From Atrichornis clamosus (taxonomy: Eukaryota; Chordata; Aves; Passeriformes; Menuridae), in the NCBI GenBank assembly GCA_013400975.1, contig WBMZ01000217.1, forward strand, positions 186,001 through 250,000: a DNA stretch of 64,000 bases, read 5' to 3'. Made by a program: the position numbers and the translations under genes. Shown here one piece after another: positions 25,928 through 37,652 of this stretch. The notes under the pieces were generated by a model. It saw only the letters and a list, made by a program, of their open reading frames with translations, was not told the DNA's origin and did no database searches. How positions within the stretch are numbered: the first letter of the stretch is position 1; each line of letters starts with the position of its first letter.

Positions 25928-26310
25928 GGCCCACCTATTTTGGCGGAACGAACCGCGGGTTTCAGCGGGCAGAGGTGCGGGTGCGCACTCACACGGTGCA
26001 CCCCTCACCTGCGGGAGGACGGCGTGAGGCAGCGGAGGCTCGTCAGCGCCTTGGAGCCGCAGCGACCCGGGACAAAGCCGCGAACCCCGGGGCTGCCCGG
26101 GCTGGGGAGCGGCGTGTCCCGGCTGCCCTCTCGTGGGGCCGCCTGGAACAGGGCACCCAGGCCGGCCCGGGACGGGATGCTGCAGGAAAAGTCACCTGAA
26201 CTGCAAGCAAAATATAAGGAATTGTTAAGGGTACGTCCTGAAAATAGGTGTCAAAAAACGCTTGGCTTATCCCGCCCGCCAGAGCTCACGGCGAGCGATG
26301 TTAAGGGAGC
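25928..26310. promoter_or_regulatory. CpG island, possible bidirectional promoter
   Basis: G+C and CG dinucleotides rise sharply from about 25,940 to 26,300. A TTTTGGCGGAA motif at 25,938-25,948 resembles an E2F-binding site. A plus-strand ATG at 26,177 runs to a donor AGG/GTACGT at 26,230/26,231. On the minus strand a strong donor, GCAG/GTGAGG, lies at 26,009/26,008. Donors pointing outward on both strands suggest transcription in both directions, as in many CpG promoters. No TATA box is evident. Direction and use are inferred. Confidence 0.6.
26177..26230 (+). CDS. Candidate first coding exon (18 codons), product not recognised
   Basis: Inside the CpG island an ATG with G at -3 opens a stretch reading MLQEKSPELQAKYKELLR. 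It ends at AGG/GTACGT in phase 0. The peptide is rich in E, K, Q and L and would favour an alpha helix or coiled coil. The same frame is open upstream and continues unspliced for another 47 codons, so the frame alone is weak evidence. The case rests on its place in the island and on the donor. Two downstream plus-strand exons are open in phase 0 (31,400 and 32,404). I do not recognise the protein. Confidence 0.33.
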
Positions 26311-26472
26311 AGAGGGGTTTCCACTAAAATTAAATGCAAAACTCTGCTTTGTAGCATTCTCAGCAGGTTGAGGCCTCATAGATCTCCCCAGCATTACAAC
26401 TGATAATATGTATGCAATGTACTATAAACAGAATTAACTTCTAGAAAGCCAGGATCTTATATATGCACTCAC

Positions 26473-26629
26473 CAGGCACACTCCTGTGCCACCGAGAACA
26501 ATTATGTTTGCTTCCCCCCGAAACAGGGATAAGGCTATGTGGGCTACAAGGATGCAATGTTCCTATATTCGCATGCCTCAGCAGAAAACCCACCTCTAGA
26601 TCCTGGAGACCACGCCTGCAAAATCTCTT
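26473..26629 (-). CDS. Candidate 157-nt exon, product not recognised
   Basis: On the minus strand the acceptor TTGTGTCTCCAG ends at 26,630 and the donor CCTG/GTGAGT lies at 26,473/26,472. The frame starting at the first base (phase 0) stays open for 52 codons, leaving one base (phase 1 out). It begins KRFCRRGLQDLEVGF and ends SRWHRSVP. The same frame is open in front of the acceptor too. The minus strand then runs into the CpG island, so the exon would belong to a transcript starting further right. It has no recognised domain and may be a chance pair. Confidence 0.2.
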
Positions 26630-26719
26630 CTGGAGACACAAGACACATTCCAGCCATTCAGCACTGAGGATCTGGAGGGGAACCGGAGCTTTCCAAAACA
26701 AGAAATGAGGACACGGCAA

Positions 26720-29700
26720 CTATTAGTCATGACTGCCAGTCATGGAGCTTGAAACTCAGTGTTTCAATTGACAGGACCAGAACTCTTCCATCTCAACCAT
26801 ATTATTATTTCTCAAAACCTCCATGTCTTATCTCACATCCAAGGCCTTTATGTTTGTGTCCATAGGAACACTTGTAAGTCACAGAATTGCTTGACTCACG
26901 AAAGCAAATCAGGTGAATTAGAGCAGAAAACCCCTCCCGAGCAAGCTGGAGGCTCAACAAGAGTATATGGTTTGCAAATACTGCTCTGGCTTTCTGCTTT
27001 TTCTTTAGAGAACGTCATGCTTTCATTTCATTTAATTACTTCCTCACCAAATCATTTGCACTGAACCCAACAAGAGCAGGAGCAGGGTTTGTATGGCCAG
27101 CAAACCTCAAGTGCCTCACATCACATGTCATACTGCAGCAAAGGGCACTCCCAAAAACCCCATTACTCCCATTTTCAGGGCATGAGGGAACCAACTTGAC
27201 CCTGGCTTGCTCACAAAAAGTAGATCTGGGTTATATGACTATCCATATCCATGACAGATTCATGTAAAGATTGGGAAGGAGGGTTCCATCCCTTGGAATC
27301 TCTCACACTGTAACGCCACTCAGTCAAAAGCTGCCTAACACCAAACTGTCACAGGGTATTTGGTGGTAATTCTTCTGTACAAGCTCTGCTGAGAAGAGGG
27401 GAAAAAAACAGAAAGAGCCTTATACAGCAGCATTCTCGGGGTGTTGGGGATGCTGAAGAACCGTGGCTGATTTTCCACCAGGTTATCTCAGATACCTTAC
27501 AGACAACTCCCAGTTAGTGACTCACCCTTTGCACATTTTTAGCGATATGCAGCCAACAGCACATGCCTGCACTGTACATAACATTTCAGCCCTTCAACAC
27601 CTCCCTTGTTTATTAATCAAACACACAAAAGACACAGGATGGTTCCTATTACCAAAGCAGCAGAAATGTCTGCCCTAGACTGTTCCCCCTTTACCTCTAG
27701 TCATCATATTTTCACTTTTCTCTTTGTAATCACAGTAAAATATATCTGTTCAATCCTTTCACCCTTTTTTTAAAAAACTTCACGTGATTTTTCTGGCAAC
27801 ACAGAGCTGTGGAAACAAGAGTCTGTCCACAACCCTGCCTTAAATTCACTTAGTGCTTATAAAAATTGCATTTTTGTGAGATATAAGTGACACTTTGACC
27901 CCGTGAAATGATGTTTGACAAGAGAAAATTATGTAATTAGGATTAGGTCTGTATGTGGCTTGGTCCAACAGAGGCTTCTGGAGAATTAATTTTGATCCTC
28001 TGTTTGTCACGTCCCTGGAGGGGAATGAGAACATTGAATAGAGTCTGCCCAGGGTTTCTGGCAGACCTGGGAAAGGGGATGGAAGGGGTCAGGACTTGCA
28101 GTGGGGGTGCCTTGTGTCACAACTGCAATATGCCTCTGGCTAGACAGACACGAGGATAAGGGTTTTAAGGAGCAGGCTGACTTCAGGGAGTTCGAGTTGG
28201 CTGTCAGAAGCATGAGGCAGCATTGCACAGCACACTCCTGATATTTTGTGTTGCTCATTCAACAGCAAGTGGCATCTGCTCCTGTCCTCAAGGTGCTAAT
28301 TCACAGTTTCAGTGTGTTCTCTAATTGTAAAATTAATTTTAATAACTTGGAGCCCCTATGTGTGCACACTATTGGGTACAAAGGGGTGGCTTTCCTAATC
28401 TCTCCACAAAAAATTGATATCGTAGATATTATCTGAGGTTATTAGTACCTGCATAAGCATGGACTCTAAGTATTCAGATGACATTAAATCCTTGATGTGC
28501 TCAGTTATCAACCTGCTCTCCTCATGTCCCTGTTTTACAAGAATTACTTTTGGTTACTGTGTCCCTTCTGTTTCCTCCACGCTCCAGTTGCATGACACCA
28601 GGCCAGATGTTTAAGAAATTGGGAGGATGTTTACGATGGGATTTTTTTAGACAAAGTCTCAAATTGTGGGAGAATAGGACATTAAGCAGCTTATTCACTT
28701 TTGTGGACATTTAATGACTTATGTTCATAGAGATGGGAGCAAAAATCAGAGTTGGACTGTTATCTCATATTTACCCAGTTCTCAATACACCAATGAAAGT
28801 CTTGTAATGTTATTTTTTTCCCTTAGAAACACAGTTCCTGAAAACAAGTAATTAGTTAATGATCTTGTGTTTCTTTAATGAAAGGTTAGGTTTCAAGCCT
28901 CTGTACTTGCAGAGAAGAGCTTGAAAAGGGGACTTGAGGAAGTTCTAAATGCTGTGTAAAAATAACCTCAAAATTAAAATAAAAAGAAGCAAAAGAGGGG
29001 TTTATTGTTGTTGTGGTTTTGGTTTTTAAAGCCTTAAACCTGAGCACAAAAGCACCTCTGCAAAAACAGATAAAATGCTAAAACTACAGATGATAAGGAG
29101 AGGCTCACATGAATAAGATTTTAAACCTGCAAGTGATTAAATTATTAACAACTAACAATTATGGACTGGACAGAAATGTTTTCCAAAGGAAACTGTGCTT
29201 CCCACAACTACATTTTGCACACAAAACATCCAAACCCTTCCAAGTGGTAACTGCAAACCTGGGGCTGTTGCACTTTCCCCATAAGAGCTGTGCTCTTATC
29301 CACAACCTCTTCTGTGGGACATTTTCTCTCGCTGAAAACATCACAGCTACCACAATTCCCAGATTTCTATCCTGCCATCTCCAACAAGAAATACTGATGG
29401 ATGAAGCAGACTGATTAATGGAAGCTGGAGCAACAACAACAACAACAACAAAAGAGGTCATAAAAAACAAGTCTTAAGAAGTGCCCTGAAACACTGCAAC
29501 AACTTCGAGCTATTTAACCAGCTGACCTAAAATAAACCATGAATTTTAGGATGACTTGACAAAAAAAAAAAAAAAAAGTTTTTGTTGTGTTTTTTTTCCC
29601 TTGGCAAAAGTGACACATTTCCACTGAAAATATCAATTTTGCTGTAAACCACAAATGTCTGTCAAATCATTTCAAGGGAAAAGTTTCCAACCAGCGCTAA

Positions 29701-31395
29701 TCATTAGTCACTTAAAAATGTACACTAAAACAAAGGACATTTTGGTGTGCATCTGCGGCCAATCAACAGACTAATTTGAAACAAAAGAAGTCCATATACA
29801 GTTGGAAAAACAAAAAAACGAGCCAAAGTGTGCAGCTGCCAAGAATGTAGCCTCGAGAGAGCATCTGAATGACACCAAGAAATGTTGTTCTACACTGGTC
29901 TTGGGAGAACCTCTTTTGATTGCAATGACTTTCTGCACTGTATCATACTTTAATGCTCCATCACAATTTTGCAATATTTAGGGCCATCTAAACCTGTGAC
30001 CACCCAGCTCCACCTGTCTTATTCCTCAGTGGTTTTGATAAAGCAAAATTCATCCACATATGAATCCTGAAAAATGAAACAAAGGGAAAGAAAAAAAAAT
30101 GAGACAAAGAAAAAGTATCACTGAACTACAGCAATTTTTCTGGTTCTCAAGGACAGATCAGGTGCACACTGTAAATGGCACCACTGCAAAACAAATCAAA
30201 CATATAACTACAGTTATCCTTCCATATTGTGGGTTAAAAAAAGGCACTGTGGCTGGAGATGTTCCACAAAGCTTCTCAGACTCTTAATCCCAGTGTGAAT
30301 TGAAGACTTTCTATATGTGACCCATGACACAAAAAATTCAAAATAAAAACCAATCAGCACCTGACCTAGAACAGGACTAGCTTTTCTGGTTCCTTTAATG
30401 ATAGCCTAAATACTTTTAAAGTAGTGAAATACGTACTGAACAGCACAATTAAATAAGAGCTGCATTCAGCATCCTAAAATGCTAGTTATGAAAATGCAAA
30501 TGTCTTCCAAGAGTCCATTGTTTGAAAAAAAAACAAGCAACTTAAAATATCCCTCATGGGAGTTCAAAACTTCTTCCTTGCTCGTCTTTAGAGTAAAACA
30601 CAGATCTGCTTAAGTAATTACTAAAACAATTGGCAACCTCTTTGCTTTCTCAAGTTTACCAAAGATATGAAAACCTGTGGGAAAACTTCAACCAACCCAG
30701 TTAGGAAGAAGGAAGACGAGAAATTGTGAATATCCATCTAAAAGCTGCAGCTCCATCTCAGGTTGAATTTTTTTCAAGGCCCAGCACACTGCACACAGGG
30801 AGGTCTATAATCATTTGAAGTATGGATGGGCAGTGCACATCCATCCTGGCAGTATTTTATTTGTGCACTGAGGAAACAACTGGATGTGTGGATACTGTCA
30901 GAAATTGAGACTGAACACCAGAATAGATGCTATTTTCCAGAAGACAACCATCATTCTAGCATGGAAAAACAAACCCTCAAAGGTCATGAAGTTTCTAAAA
31001 CAGGTCCCAGGAATTGCAAGAGGATACTGAAAAATGTGGCTCTTATTGAAATGGGCTTTAGGCATACCAGCCCAGGATTCCTACAGAACTTCATTTCCTG
31101 GAACGAGGACAATGCATCACAGGAACATTACAGATTTCAGTTTTCTGATCTGGTTGCTGACATGTTCACTTTGAGAGTTAAATCAAACTTTTCCTTCAGT
31201 CTGACAGCAGTAGAGTAGCCAGTCACAAAGATCAGTTTCTCAAGCTCTCATAGTTTAGGCCACTCTCCAGTGCTGGCTGGTGAGGTCTCTAAAAAAAATC
31301 GCTGTGCCAGGGACCGTGGAACATACCAGGCCTGGTTTTTAACTCCTCTTCCAAGAGTTGCTTTCTTCTCTTTTCCCTTCCTTTTTCCCCCCTCC
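26720..31395. other. Stretch without recognisable genes
   Basis: Unique sequence with a CAA trinucleotide repeat at 29,431-29,452 and an A tract at 29,561-29,577. A minus-strand donor-like AGG/GTGAGT near 27,526/27,525 has no good partner. The 130-codon open frame at 30,826-31,218 has no splice signals or recognisable motif. Confidence 0.5.
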
Positions 31396-31399
31396 CAAG

Positions 31400-31489
31400 T
31401 GGCATTCCTCAATGGGACCTGGCAAGATTGATCCCATCTTGGAACTCTGCTTTGCTCTGTTGACACTAGTGGTTGCAGAGGAGTAGCAG
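31400..31489 (+). other. Candidate 90-nt spliced exon with an in-frame stop
   Basis: A very long pyrimidine tract (about 31,358-31,396, ending CCCTCCCAAG) forms a strong acceptor, and AGCAG/GTGAGA at 31,489/31,490 a strong donor. In phase 0 the frame is open until a TAG six bases before the exon end, reading W H S S M G P G K and ending TLVVAEE. The other two frames also stop. If joined to the first exon in the CpG island at 26,177 it would close that frame after 46 residues. It may therefore be a terminal coding exon, a cassette that triggers decay, or an exon of a non-coding RNA. Confidence 0.3.
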
Positions 31490-32400
31490 GTGAGAGCCCA
31501 GGGGAAGAGATCTGGTGAAGTCCTGCCCATCAGCAATATCTGAATTGCAAATCAACTTTAGGTTCTAATCAGCCAGGCTGTGCCATTCATCCAGGTCTGT
31601 AGCAGTTTGGAAAAGAAGAGAAGGGTTTGGAAATAGAACACATTTGCAGGAACACCTTCCAAGTGAGCAGCTCCAAAATAGCATTCTCCTTTATAACCTG
31701 ATTGAAATAATCATCACAGAGTCAAGCACAGTTTGTTGGTTGCACTCAAAGCAAAACATGCTTCCAGCTGTGAGAGATAATTACTGTTTATTGACTGGCT
31801 TTTGAGGACTTTTATGCTATATTTAGTTTTAGGGCTGTTTGGGGTTTTTATTTCCATCAGAGGCATTGATGAAAAAGGCTGTTGCTTAGAGCAGTCAGCT
31901 GCCTTCTAATGATTAACCTCTTATTTCACTTCAGAATATGTTTCACCTGCAAATGTGCTGGGAAATCAAGATTAATCCTGGGCAAACTCCCACAAGTGCT
32001 CTGTTGAACCAGTAACTGCATTCATCAGCATTACCCACTGATAGCCCTTTGTTCTCGCGTAGTGCTGGGGGTTTTTATGTGAGCATCTCCACAGACACCA
32101 GAAAGGACAGTTAATTACAACCATCCTGCTGCAGAGGGGTGATTTTAGAAGTGGCTGTACCAGCTGGAATTAGTGCTCTATCCAGCTAAGTGTTCCTACT
32201 CTTTGCAGTGACCAGCACAGTTGCTCCAGAGGCAGAACCAGAAACCAGGAAATAAGAACAGAGGAGTTTAACTCCTTCATCTCCAGGGGTTACAGTAGCA
32301 GCAGGGCTACACTCTTCAGCCAGGAATTTCTAAACCTCTTCCAAGACATTTTTCTTGAACTCAGTTTCTGTTAGCCTTTATCTTTATTCCATTTGTTCTC
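31490..32400. other. Non-coding stretch with homeobox-type AT cores
   Basis: No gene is seen. The part at about 31,770-32,110 contains TAATTA-like cores (AATTAC twice) in balanced unique sequence, which would suit a regulatory element. This is only an impression. Confidence 0.4.
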
Positions 32401-32403
32401 CAG

Positions 32404-32525
32404 ATGACAGAAGCAAAGCGCAGAGAGGTGGCTTCAAATGTGGACTCAAGGTTTGTGAGGGCACTCAAAGAAACTCTGGCTGTCCAGGCTCTCCTTTCAA
32501 TGTTGTCTTCCACTCTGGTGGGATT
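32404..32525 (+). CDS. Candidate 122-nt coding exon, product not recognised
   Basis: The pyrimidine-rich run ending ATTTGTTCTCCAG at 32,403 is a strong acceptor. GATT/GTGAGT at 32,525/32,526 has a perfect intron start but a poor exon end. In phase 0 the exon is open throughout, beginning with an ATG and reading MTEAKRREVASNVDSRF and later LKETLAVQALLSML. Phase 0 is what the first exon at 26,177-26,230 delivers, and both peptides are helix-favouring, so a join is plausible. The phase-1 frame is open too, so the frame is not decisive. A shorter version could end at AAG/GTTTGT near 32,451. Confidence 0.28.
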
Positions 32526-32529
32526 GTGA

Positions 32530-34490
32530 GTACAGCGCAACTGGAACTGTGCAAACAATGCAGGGACACACAGTAAAGCTCAGCCTAAAGCTCTAGTGCC
32601 ACCACTGTGGCAGTTTCAGACACAGGAAAGGCACAAAGGAGGAACAGTGGATCAAAATAATTAAGAGGTTTTGCTAACATATTCTTTCTTAAATCAAGAT
32701 GTTTTTCTTTGGAACTGGGCCTGAGGTTTAAGTCACCTAAAAACTGAAGCATTTCATTTTGAAGCAAACAGTGTCGCAACTGAAGGGCTGAAAATAAATC
32801 TTTCTTTTCCTTATTTTGTTTTGTTTTGCTGACTTGCTCCAAAGATGTCTTCAGATAAATTCGAAACAGTCCTCATCTCCCCTAGCCTGTTTAATATATT
32901 CATTAGGGTCCCAACTGGTCTCATCATAACATGCCAATTGCAAAACTCATCCCCTGTCTTTACAGGGAAGTTGTGGAGCACATCTGACTAATTTCAGAAT
33001 TAAAATAGTCAGAAAACAACAACAAGATCAAGCAATAATTACATTAACTGTTTGCAAGAGACACAGGACCACTGGGTACAAAAGAGGGTTGAAAAGCTAA
33101 GATTGCCTGTGACTTTGAGGATTATTGGAATCCACAGGAAGAGTCCACATTTATTACACTTTCCTTGTGAATTTGGGGTGTGGATTCAGAAAATATATTG
33201 TAAAAATAAATCTTGAGAGTAACATTGCTATCAGCAGGGTAACCTCACAGCAGTCCACTACGTGTTCTGCATTCCCATCCAGGAAAACACCGAATTAATA
33301 AAGAGTCAATTTAGGACTACTACGAGAAGTTTGGAGCCATCATACAGGAGTTTTTATCTGCACTGAATACAAAGATGGGAGCAATAAAGAGAAGAGTTAC
33401 AAGACAGTCTTCTGGCTCTTAAAAGTGATAAATAAGTCCATTTTGCAGAAGATTTAAGCATCGCACAAGTGGGGACTTGAACTCCCCTTACAGTTAAGAT
33501 TGAGATCCAGGCTATCATCTAGGTTACTGAAGACAAAGAGGTTGATTATCAAACTGTAATCTCAGCTGTAATTTCCCATCTGAGGGCTAAGGCAGCAATC
33601 AGGTCTACAAATCAGGTGCTGTTTAGAAAAGGATTAAAGTAGGCTGAATACTGCCTCCCATTAAATGTAATGGAAGCCTTATTGTTAACTTCAGTGGGAG
33701 AAGGGCTAGACCAATGATAAAAATCATATCCTAAGGCAGAGTGAGATTAAAAGATTACCAACACTATGAAAATTAACATATTAAAATTACTGGAGAGTTC
33801 AAAGCCGGATTCAGGTTGATTTGCAGGGTAAGGGTATTTGTAGGGTAATGCTTCCTAATGCTTGAAATTAAGGACAATAAACAGACAATCATTTCAAGGC
33901 AGAACACAATTAACCACCTTGTCTGAATGCAATCATGCTTGCACCAGGCACTGTCAACAAAATAAGATGAAACTTGAAGTCCTTGGGAAGTGGTGATTGT
34001 TCCAGTGGAGCAATATGTGTAGCCTTCCAATAGCATTGCCCATAGCAGGAAAGAGCAAAAGCCTTAAGGCATATTAAGATTCTCCATAAAATTGACTCCA
34101 ATTAGTTCTATCCCTCTTTAGCAAAACTTAAAAGAATAAGAGCAAAAGAGTGGGTTGGGTTTTTTGCCTTCTAGTGTCACTCCGCTGCTCAGTGAGACCC
34201 TTCTGAGACTGCTTAGTTTTCTATCCATGGAAGAAATCCTGGAATGGTTTGAGTACATAGTCTGTCTTTTACACCAAACTGAAAGTGAACTTCCTGTAGG
34301 GAAAGGAAATCTCTAACAGTTTACAGTTACTGAGGTTTATTGTAAAAGGTTCTATCCCCTTTGTGAGGCACTTGGCCCCCATTGCCCTGATCACCTCCTG
34401 ATTGGTATCAGCTGCAAAGATCTGATCCTGATGAAACAGGAGAACGATCTGCAGTAAACAGTAAATAAGTCAAGAACTTATACTGCCTCC
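32530..34490. other. Stretch without recognisable genes
   Basis: Unique AT-rich sequence. No exon with two good splice sites was found on either strand. Confidence 0.5.
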
Positions 34491-34522
34491 ATATCTTGCA
34501 GATTAGGGTCCTGCCTGGGGGT

Positions 34523-34730
34523 GGGGGCCTCAGCCCCAGTGACAAGGTGTCATTAGGATCAGAGTCAGGGTTGAGAGCTGAAAAGAGCCTAGATCTCCAG
34601 GGCCGCTGGGGCTGGAAATGCATGCCCAGGGGATCATGGCAGTGCCGAAACATTGGTGTTCCTGCATTTCTCTAATCTGGACCACCTGTTGTGATGGGGA
34701 CCTCAGCCCCAGCGACAAGATGCCATTAGG
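34523..34730. repeat. Direct repeat of 35 bp, 173 bp apart
   Basis: The 35 bases at 34,523-34,557 and at 34,696-34,730 match at 31 positions (core CCTCAGCCCCAG, then GACAAG, then CATTAGG). All four differences are transitions. The flanks show weaker likeness, so the original unit may have been longer. Each copy can fold a small GGGG/CCCC hairpin around CTCA. It does not match a repeat family I know. Confidence 0.75.
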
Positions 34731-35747
34731 GCAATGCCCACAGCTGGTGAAAGGTCTGCTGCTTGCAGTCTTGCAGTAACAGGATTTGAGCTCAATGCTC
34801 AATGGATCTGCTGAAATACAGGACATATTAACAATGCAAGTCCAAGTTCTCTGCTTGCACTCATTATTTTAATCACAACCACCTTCTTGAGCAAGCTGGA
34901 GAAAAGCCTGTGGCTTGTCTGTTCTAGGACCAAGGTTCCAGTACTGATCATCCCTTGCAGAAGATGGCAGAAGAGCCATGGTGTGTTCCTGTGTGTACAC
35001 ATGCCAGCTATCTCACCAGGGCAGGAAGAAAACGAGCTACATCAAAAGCCTGTTTCGTTCAGATGCAGTTTATCTCAGGAAACAGTTTATTGGGCAGAAA
35101 GTTCCTCCAGCTAACACAGCCTGCAGTGTTCAGAACCTGACTCTGACATCCTTCCCTTGACCAGGGACTCCCAGAGGAACTTTTCCACCACCACACTTCT
35201 TGCCATCTGCCACACAGTCACATGAGTGATGCATTCTCCTCATCTACCAAAACCCCTCTCTGTGCTCACAGGCTTTATGAGGACCAGATGTTCCTGGGTC
35301 TCACTAGAGCTGAGCCATGGAGGCACAGCTGGCAGCATTCTAATTAGGCATCAACAGGTCTCATCTTCCCTCTGACAGCCATTCATCTTATGACCAACTG
35401 TATATTCAGACACCTTAACATTTTCAACTGGCTAGCTAACTTGCTTTAGAGTCAAGAGGGTGGTGTCTATGTCATAAAATCCCTCCTTTCTGTAGGTGTC
35501 TGACCTTCAGGATACATGCCAAGACCCCAAACACACACCCCATTGACTCAGACCTACACTTTTCTCTGTTAAGGCAACACAAGTGTACATCAGCTTTTCC
35601 AAATTCAGCTTGGAGCTGGATTACCTTGTTACAGCTTTATCTGAGCATTATCTTACTATGAATGCTACAAACATATGGCCTTACTAACAGAAGGTTTATC
35701 TGCTGATTCAATTTCAGTGGGAATCATCTTTTTTTTTTTTTTCCCCA

Positions 35748-35982
35748 TTATTCGCTGCTTGATTCCTTTCCTTTAGGTCCTCCTTTTATTCCCAGGTACT
35801 TATACCACTTCACAAAGACACTTCTGTCCAGTCTGTGAGGCCCTTTCTGACTGCCCTGTTTCTGACACAGAGTCAAAACCACATGAACTGAAGGATGTAG
35901 GAGCATTGCTTTGGTCAGGACAGGAGCAAGCTGCACTTCCTTGTCTGATGGGGATGGGGCATTGCTGTGTATTCCAGCAGGC
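35748..35982 (-). CDS. Candidate terminal coding exon of an unrecognised 164-residue protein
   Basis: On the minus strand the run TTTTGTCTGTCTTTGTCCAG, ending at 35,983, is a strong acceptor. The exon starts at 35,982 with one base that completes a codon (phase 2), then 77 codons follow to a TAA at 35,750-35,748. That is exactly the phase left by the exon at 37,409-37,164. The peptide begins PAGIHSNAPSPSDKEV, is rich in K, S and P, includes VFVKWYKYLGIKGG, and ends KESSSE. It has no signal peptide, membrane segment or cysteine pattern. An AATAAA lies inside the coding part at 35,790-35,785 and a GATAAA variant follows at 35,700-35,695. An A tract (T on plus, about 35,729-35,742) follows the stop. 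The true 3' end is not known. Confidence 0.42.
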
Positions 35983-37163
35983 CTGGACAAAGACAGACAA
36001 AAGCTCTATCAACCAGCACGGAGGAAATAAGCAAGTTGTTCTTGCAAAGCTCCATGTTTTATATGGAGCAGTACTCCAGGCACTCCCACTGCATCAGAGA
36101 TTCTGATGTACCTTATCACTGCTGCTGCATTTCTGGGTGCCAGTGGTGGCGTTGAATTATTTCTGCTATATTAGGGTGACCTGGAGAATGCACCCTTTCC
36201 CTGAGCAGGGCAGTCCTTGTAACACTAGTTATTCATATTTTATTATTTTATTATTTCCACATTGACTTGACATAGCCCACTTCTGTTTGAAAAGGCCCCT
36301 AAACTCCTCCAGAAGATTTAACAACTGCAGACCTCAGTCTTTCAGGTGAGACAAGCTGCCATGAGTGCATAAAACATAAGTTGATACAGGGTCATATTAA
36401 CTGAAATAATTTTGCTGGAGTACTGCCTTATTTAAAATGCTAATTATATCACTTCAGCTCCTCTGAGAGTGTTAAGAGAACCTGAGGGAGAAATGGATGC
36501 CCAGTCAATTCCCTAGCACAAATAAACCTGTTCCAATGCCAGGTGCCCAAGCTCCCAGGACCAGCTCTGGAAGTCCGTCAGCCACGGGAAAAATCTGGCC
36601 ACACATCCTCCACTATGAGTTATCACAACACTTGGCACACGGTACAAACCACAGGTATCTGCAAATCAAATCATCTACCAGCAGGTAAAATCCTTGGTTG
36701 TCCTCTGTGGGACTGGTTTTCAAAAGTTTTCCAATATACTTTATTCACTTATCAAGTGAATAGAACCTAGAAACCAGATAGGCAAAGGATTGAATAGATC
36801 TCAGTTCCTGAAAATGAAACACACCTTGGTTTCCTATTGCATCCCATCTCTCCTAGGCCTTTATTCCTTTGCTTTCACAGTTCTAGTATTATTTCTATTG
36901 GGAAAAGTACAAAGAAAGGCACAAAAACAGAACAGCAAAGCCTGTTAAAGCCACATCCGACAGGTGTAAATGTCTGGATGAAATGTAAGGAACTGAAGAA
37001 TTAGGACTGGAGTGCTCAAGTCCTGAATTAAACAGGAACCAGAGCTGGCTGGCTGATGTTCCAGCACTGCATTTTTCTACTGGCAAATGACTCTCACTGA
37101 AATCTTCCACTGGAATGAGTTCGTTCAGACAGAGATCAGCTGGAAAGCTGACTCCTTCCTTAC

Positions 37164-37409
37164 CTGTAATCCCCAAAGTCTTCCTCACCATGACAGGGAG
37201 CTGAAAGCCACAGACCTGCCTTCAGTTTTTCGTAGGTTGGCTTCACCAGTGCTGCATCCCAAAGTGATCTGGGATCCCAGGCTTCACTGTGGATCAGCCT
37301 AGGCTCTGCCACATCCTTGACAGAAGGCTGTGGACCGGGGAATGCTCGAGACAGGAGCCTCTCCACGTGGCTGCTCCTTCGCTGTTTTTTCCCAAAGACC
37401 AGGGGGTGG
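37164..37409 (-). CDS. Candidate internal coding exon (246 nt) of the same gene
   Basis: On the minus strand the acceptor run with CCTTTTTTGAAG and TTCATCCTGCAG ends at 37,410, and the donor TTACAG/GTAAGG lies at 37,164/37,163. The 246 bases are open in one frame for all 81 full codons. The exon enters and leaves in phase 2, so it is symmetric. It reads HPLVFGKKQRRSSHVERL, later AEPRLIHSEAWDPRSLW, and ends GEEDFGDY. The piece is basic at the start, with several CG dinucleotides that its AT-rich surroundings lack, as coding exons often show. An inner donor (CATG/GTGAGG) could shorten it. Introns of 243 bp and 1,181 bp separate it from its partners. The protein family is not recognised. Confidence 0.45.
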
Positions 37410-37652
37410 CTGCAGGATGAACACTTCAAAAAAGGACAAGTAATCTTAGCTGCATGCAGGTGCAGTTTCAAAACCTCTGAATTTTTATCGAAACAGAAAA
37501 TTCCATGCTTAGCTCCAAGAGGAAAAAACCCTCAAGCCCCTCGCTCTGTCACAGACATGGAGATATCAAATTTTCAGTGCATGAGTACACAGAAAATACA
37601 TTTTCCTGTGGAAGCGCCATAACTGGGGAGATTAACTGGGAAGACTTCTTAC

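Noticed and set aside
30826..31218. 130-codon plus-strand open frame
   Set aside because: No splice signals, no recognisable motif and ordinary composition.
36114..36170. Possible extra exon of the minus-strand gene (AAG/GTACAT donor, phase 2 open)
   Set aside because: The acceptor lacks a pyrimidine tract, and the exons on either side already join in phase without it.
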